From NCBI GenBank assembly GCA_018062165.1, contig JAGOSU010000022.1, positions 1-11,912 on the forward strand: a stretch of DNA of 11,912 nucleotides, read 5' to 3'. Position numbers and translations under genes: made by a program. This DNA comes from Minisyncoccota bacterium. GTDB lineage: Bacteria > Patescibacteriota > Minisyncoccia > Phycocordibacterales > Phycocordibacteraceae. Each line of letters begins with the position of its first letter. Positions within the stretch are counted from its first letter, which is position 1. This document shows positions 11,084 to 11,912 of the stretch, piece after piece. Under the pieces are notes generated by a model, which had not been told where the DNA came from, made no database searches, and was given only the letters and a program-made list of their open reading frames with translations.

Positions 11084-11912
11084 ATGAAGACCCGCGTTCT
11101 TTACGTGTGCGCACTTACGTTTCTCGTATTCTTGTTCGGGCCGCTCCTGCTTGGGAATGCGCACGCTGAGGAGCTTCCAGACGAGTGTCCGGGCATGTCG
11201 CAGGATGACTGCGACAAACTTAAGAGTGAATACAACAAGCTCCAAGACGAGATTGCGGGCCTTGAGAAAGATGTTGCGGCAGCGCGTGCAAAGAAAGGCA
11301 CGCTCCAAGGTGACGTCACGCTCCTCAATGCACAGATAAAGCAGGCGGAAGCTCAGATAAAATCTAAGAACCTCGCGATTACCAAGCTCGGGAGTGAAAT
11401 TTCAAAGCGAACGAGCCGGATAGGGGAGCTTGAGTCGCATATTGGTGCCGGACTCGATTCGCTTGCAGCACTCATTCGCCGCCAGAACCAAGTAGATGAT
11501 CTTGCGTTGGTAGAAGTTGCGCTCGCAACGGATAATGCGTTCGCGCTTTTTGAGGATGTCGATGACATGCTCTCCGTACAAATAGGACTCCATAAACAAT
11601 TTGCAGAACTTCGCGGAGTGAAGGCGGAGACCGAGTCAGAACGTAAGGCGCTCGCCGCACGCCAGGACGCGGAGCTTGATGCGCGTGCGGTTGTTGAGAC
11701 GAAGAAAGATGAAGTCGCTCGTAATGAAGCGGAGAAGAAGAACCTGCTCGCGTTTGCAACCACCGAAGAGGCGGCCTACAGCCAGGTGCTCGCTGAACGG
11801 CAGGCACAAGCTGCCGCCATTCGTGCACGCCTCTTCCCGCTCAAAGACTCTGCAAGCATTCAGTTCGGTGAAGCAGTGAAGTACGCGCAGTCGACGTCTC
11901 TCAAAACAGGGG
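11084..11912 (+). CDS. Secreted coiled-coil cell-wall protein, EnvC/PcsB-like N-terminal part (cut by window edge)
   Basis: 276 residues are present and the frame is open at the right edge. Residues 1-28 form a signal peptide (hydrophobic core 6-23, ending NAHA before EELPDECPGM). C35 and C43 flank the short stretch before the coiled coil. Residues about 42-125 and 168-247 are heptad-like helices rich in Glu, Lys, Ala and Gln, separated by a segment with RRQNQVDDLALVEVALATDN (131-150), the hinge seen in EnvC/PcsB/RipA-type murein hydrolase regulators. After about residue 250 the sequence (FPLKDSASIQFGEAVKYAQSTS) looks like the start of a globular domain; in related Patescibacteria proteins this region leads into a lytic-transglycosylase-like or M23 peptidase domain, but the catalytic part is outside the window. 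Likely role: septal or surface peptidoglycan remodelling, working outside the cytoplasmic membrane. Confidence 0.82.
   Translation, partial: MKTRVLYVCALTFLVFLFGPLLLGNAHAEELPDECPGMSQDDCDKLKSEYNKLQDEIAGLEKDVAAARAKKGTLQGDVTLLNAQIKQAEAQIKSKNLAITKLGSEISKRTSRIGELESHIGAGLDSLAALIRRQNQVDDLALVEVALATDNAFALFEDVDDMLSVQIGLHKQFAELRGVKAETESERKALAARQDAELDARAVVETKKDEVARNEAEKKNLLAFATTEEAAYSQVLAERQAQAAAIRARLFPLKDSASIQFGEAVKYAQSTSLKTG

Noticed and set aside
1..11912. CRISPR, defence island, prophage, transposon or integron content
   Set aside because: I saw no direct-repeat array, no transposase, integrase or phage-like frame and no tRNA; the window is a metabolic and housekeeping region.

Overview
The window looks like chromosomal DNA of a small-genome bacterium, most likely Candidatus Patescibacteria (CPR, Parcubacteria-like). 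The signs are very tight gene packing, a transketolase split into two genes, short diverged ribulose-phosphate epimerase paralogues, a surface protein with an EnvC/PcsB-like coiled coil, and several operon-first genes with a -10 box only 6-9 bases before the ATG and no Shine-Dalgarno. TGA is used as a stop (for example at 2931-2933 and 5703-5705), which argues against the code-25 Gracilibacteria/Absconditabacteria. Base composition looks slightly GC-rich by eye. The lineage is inferred from gene style, not from a marker gene.

Layout. 1-991 (minus): the N-terminal 330 residues of a fused membrane/spermidine-synthase-like protein, cut by the left edge. 1008-1899 (plus): two exported or anchored small proteins, a cupredoxin-like domain and a signal-peptide protein whose mature form may begin with histidine. 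1914-8315 (plus): a block of central carbon genes: GAPDH, RpiB, two tandem RPE-like TIM barrels, transketolase N-half, a 5-TM membrane protein, transketolase C-half, a 56-residue single-TM protein, and a class I fructose/sedoheptulose bisphosphatase. 8312-9298 (minus): a PfkB-family sugar kinase, overlapping the bisphosphatase tail to tail by 4 bases. 9337-10317 (plus): a class I FBP-aldolase-like protein, divergent from the kinase. 10361-11002 (plus): ribosomal protein L25, followed by the only convincing intrinsic terminator. 11084-11912 (plus): N-terminal part of a secreted coiled-coil cell-wall protein, cut by the right edge. No stretch over 300 bases lacks a gene; the longest gap is about 80 bases (11003-11083).

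How the genes work together. RpiB, RPE, transketolase, aldolase, bisphosphatase and GAPDH together cover most of the non-oxidative pentose phosphate / Calvin-regeneration reactions. There is no transaldolase here, so a sedoheptulose-1,7-bisphosphate route (aldolase plus bisphosphatase) would be the natural reading. However, several enzymes have changed active sites. The aldolase-like protein has Gln where the Schiff-base Lys should be. The first RPE-like protein has lost its metal-binding His/Asp set. The second keeps those residues but lacks the usual PGFGGQ loop. The bisphosphatase lacks one substrate-contacting Lys. These departures, the leaderless-promoter pattern and the putative copper pair at 1008-1899 are the parts most worth following up. 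I see no CRISPR array, prophage, insertion sequence, tRNA or rRNA.
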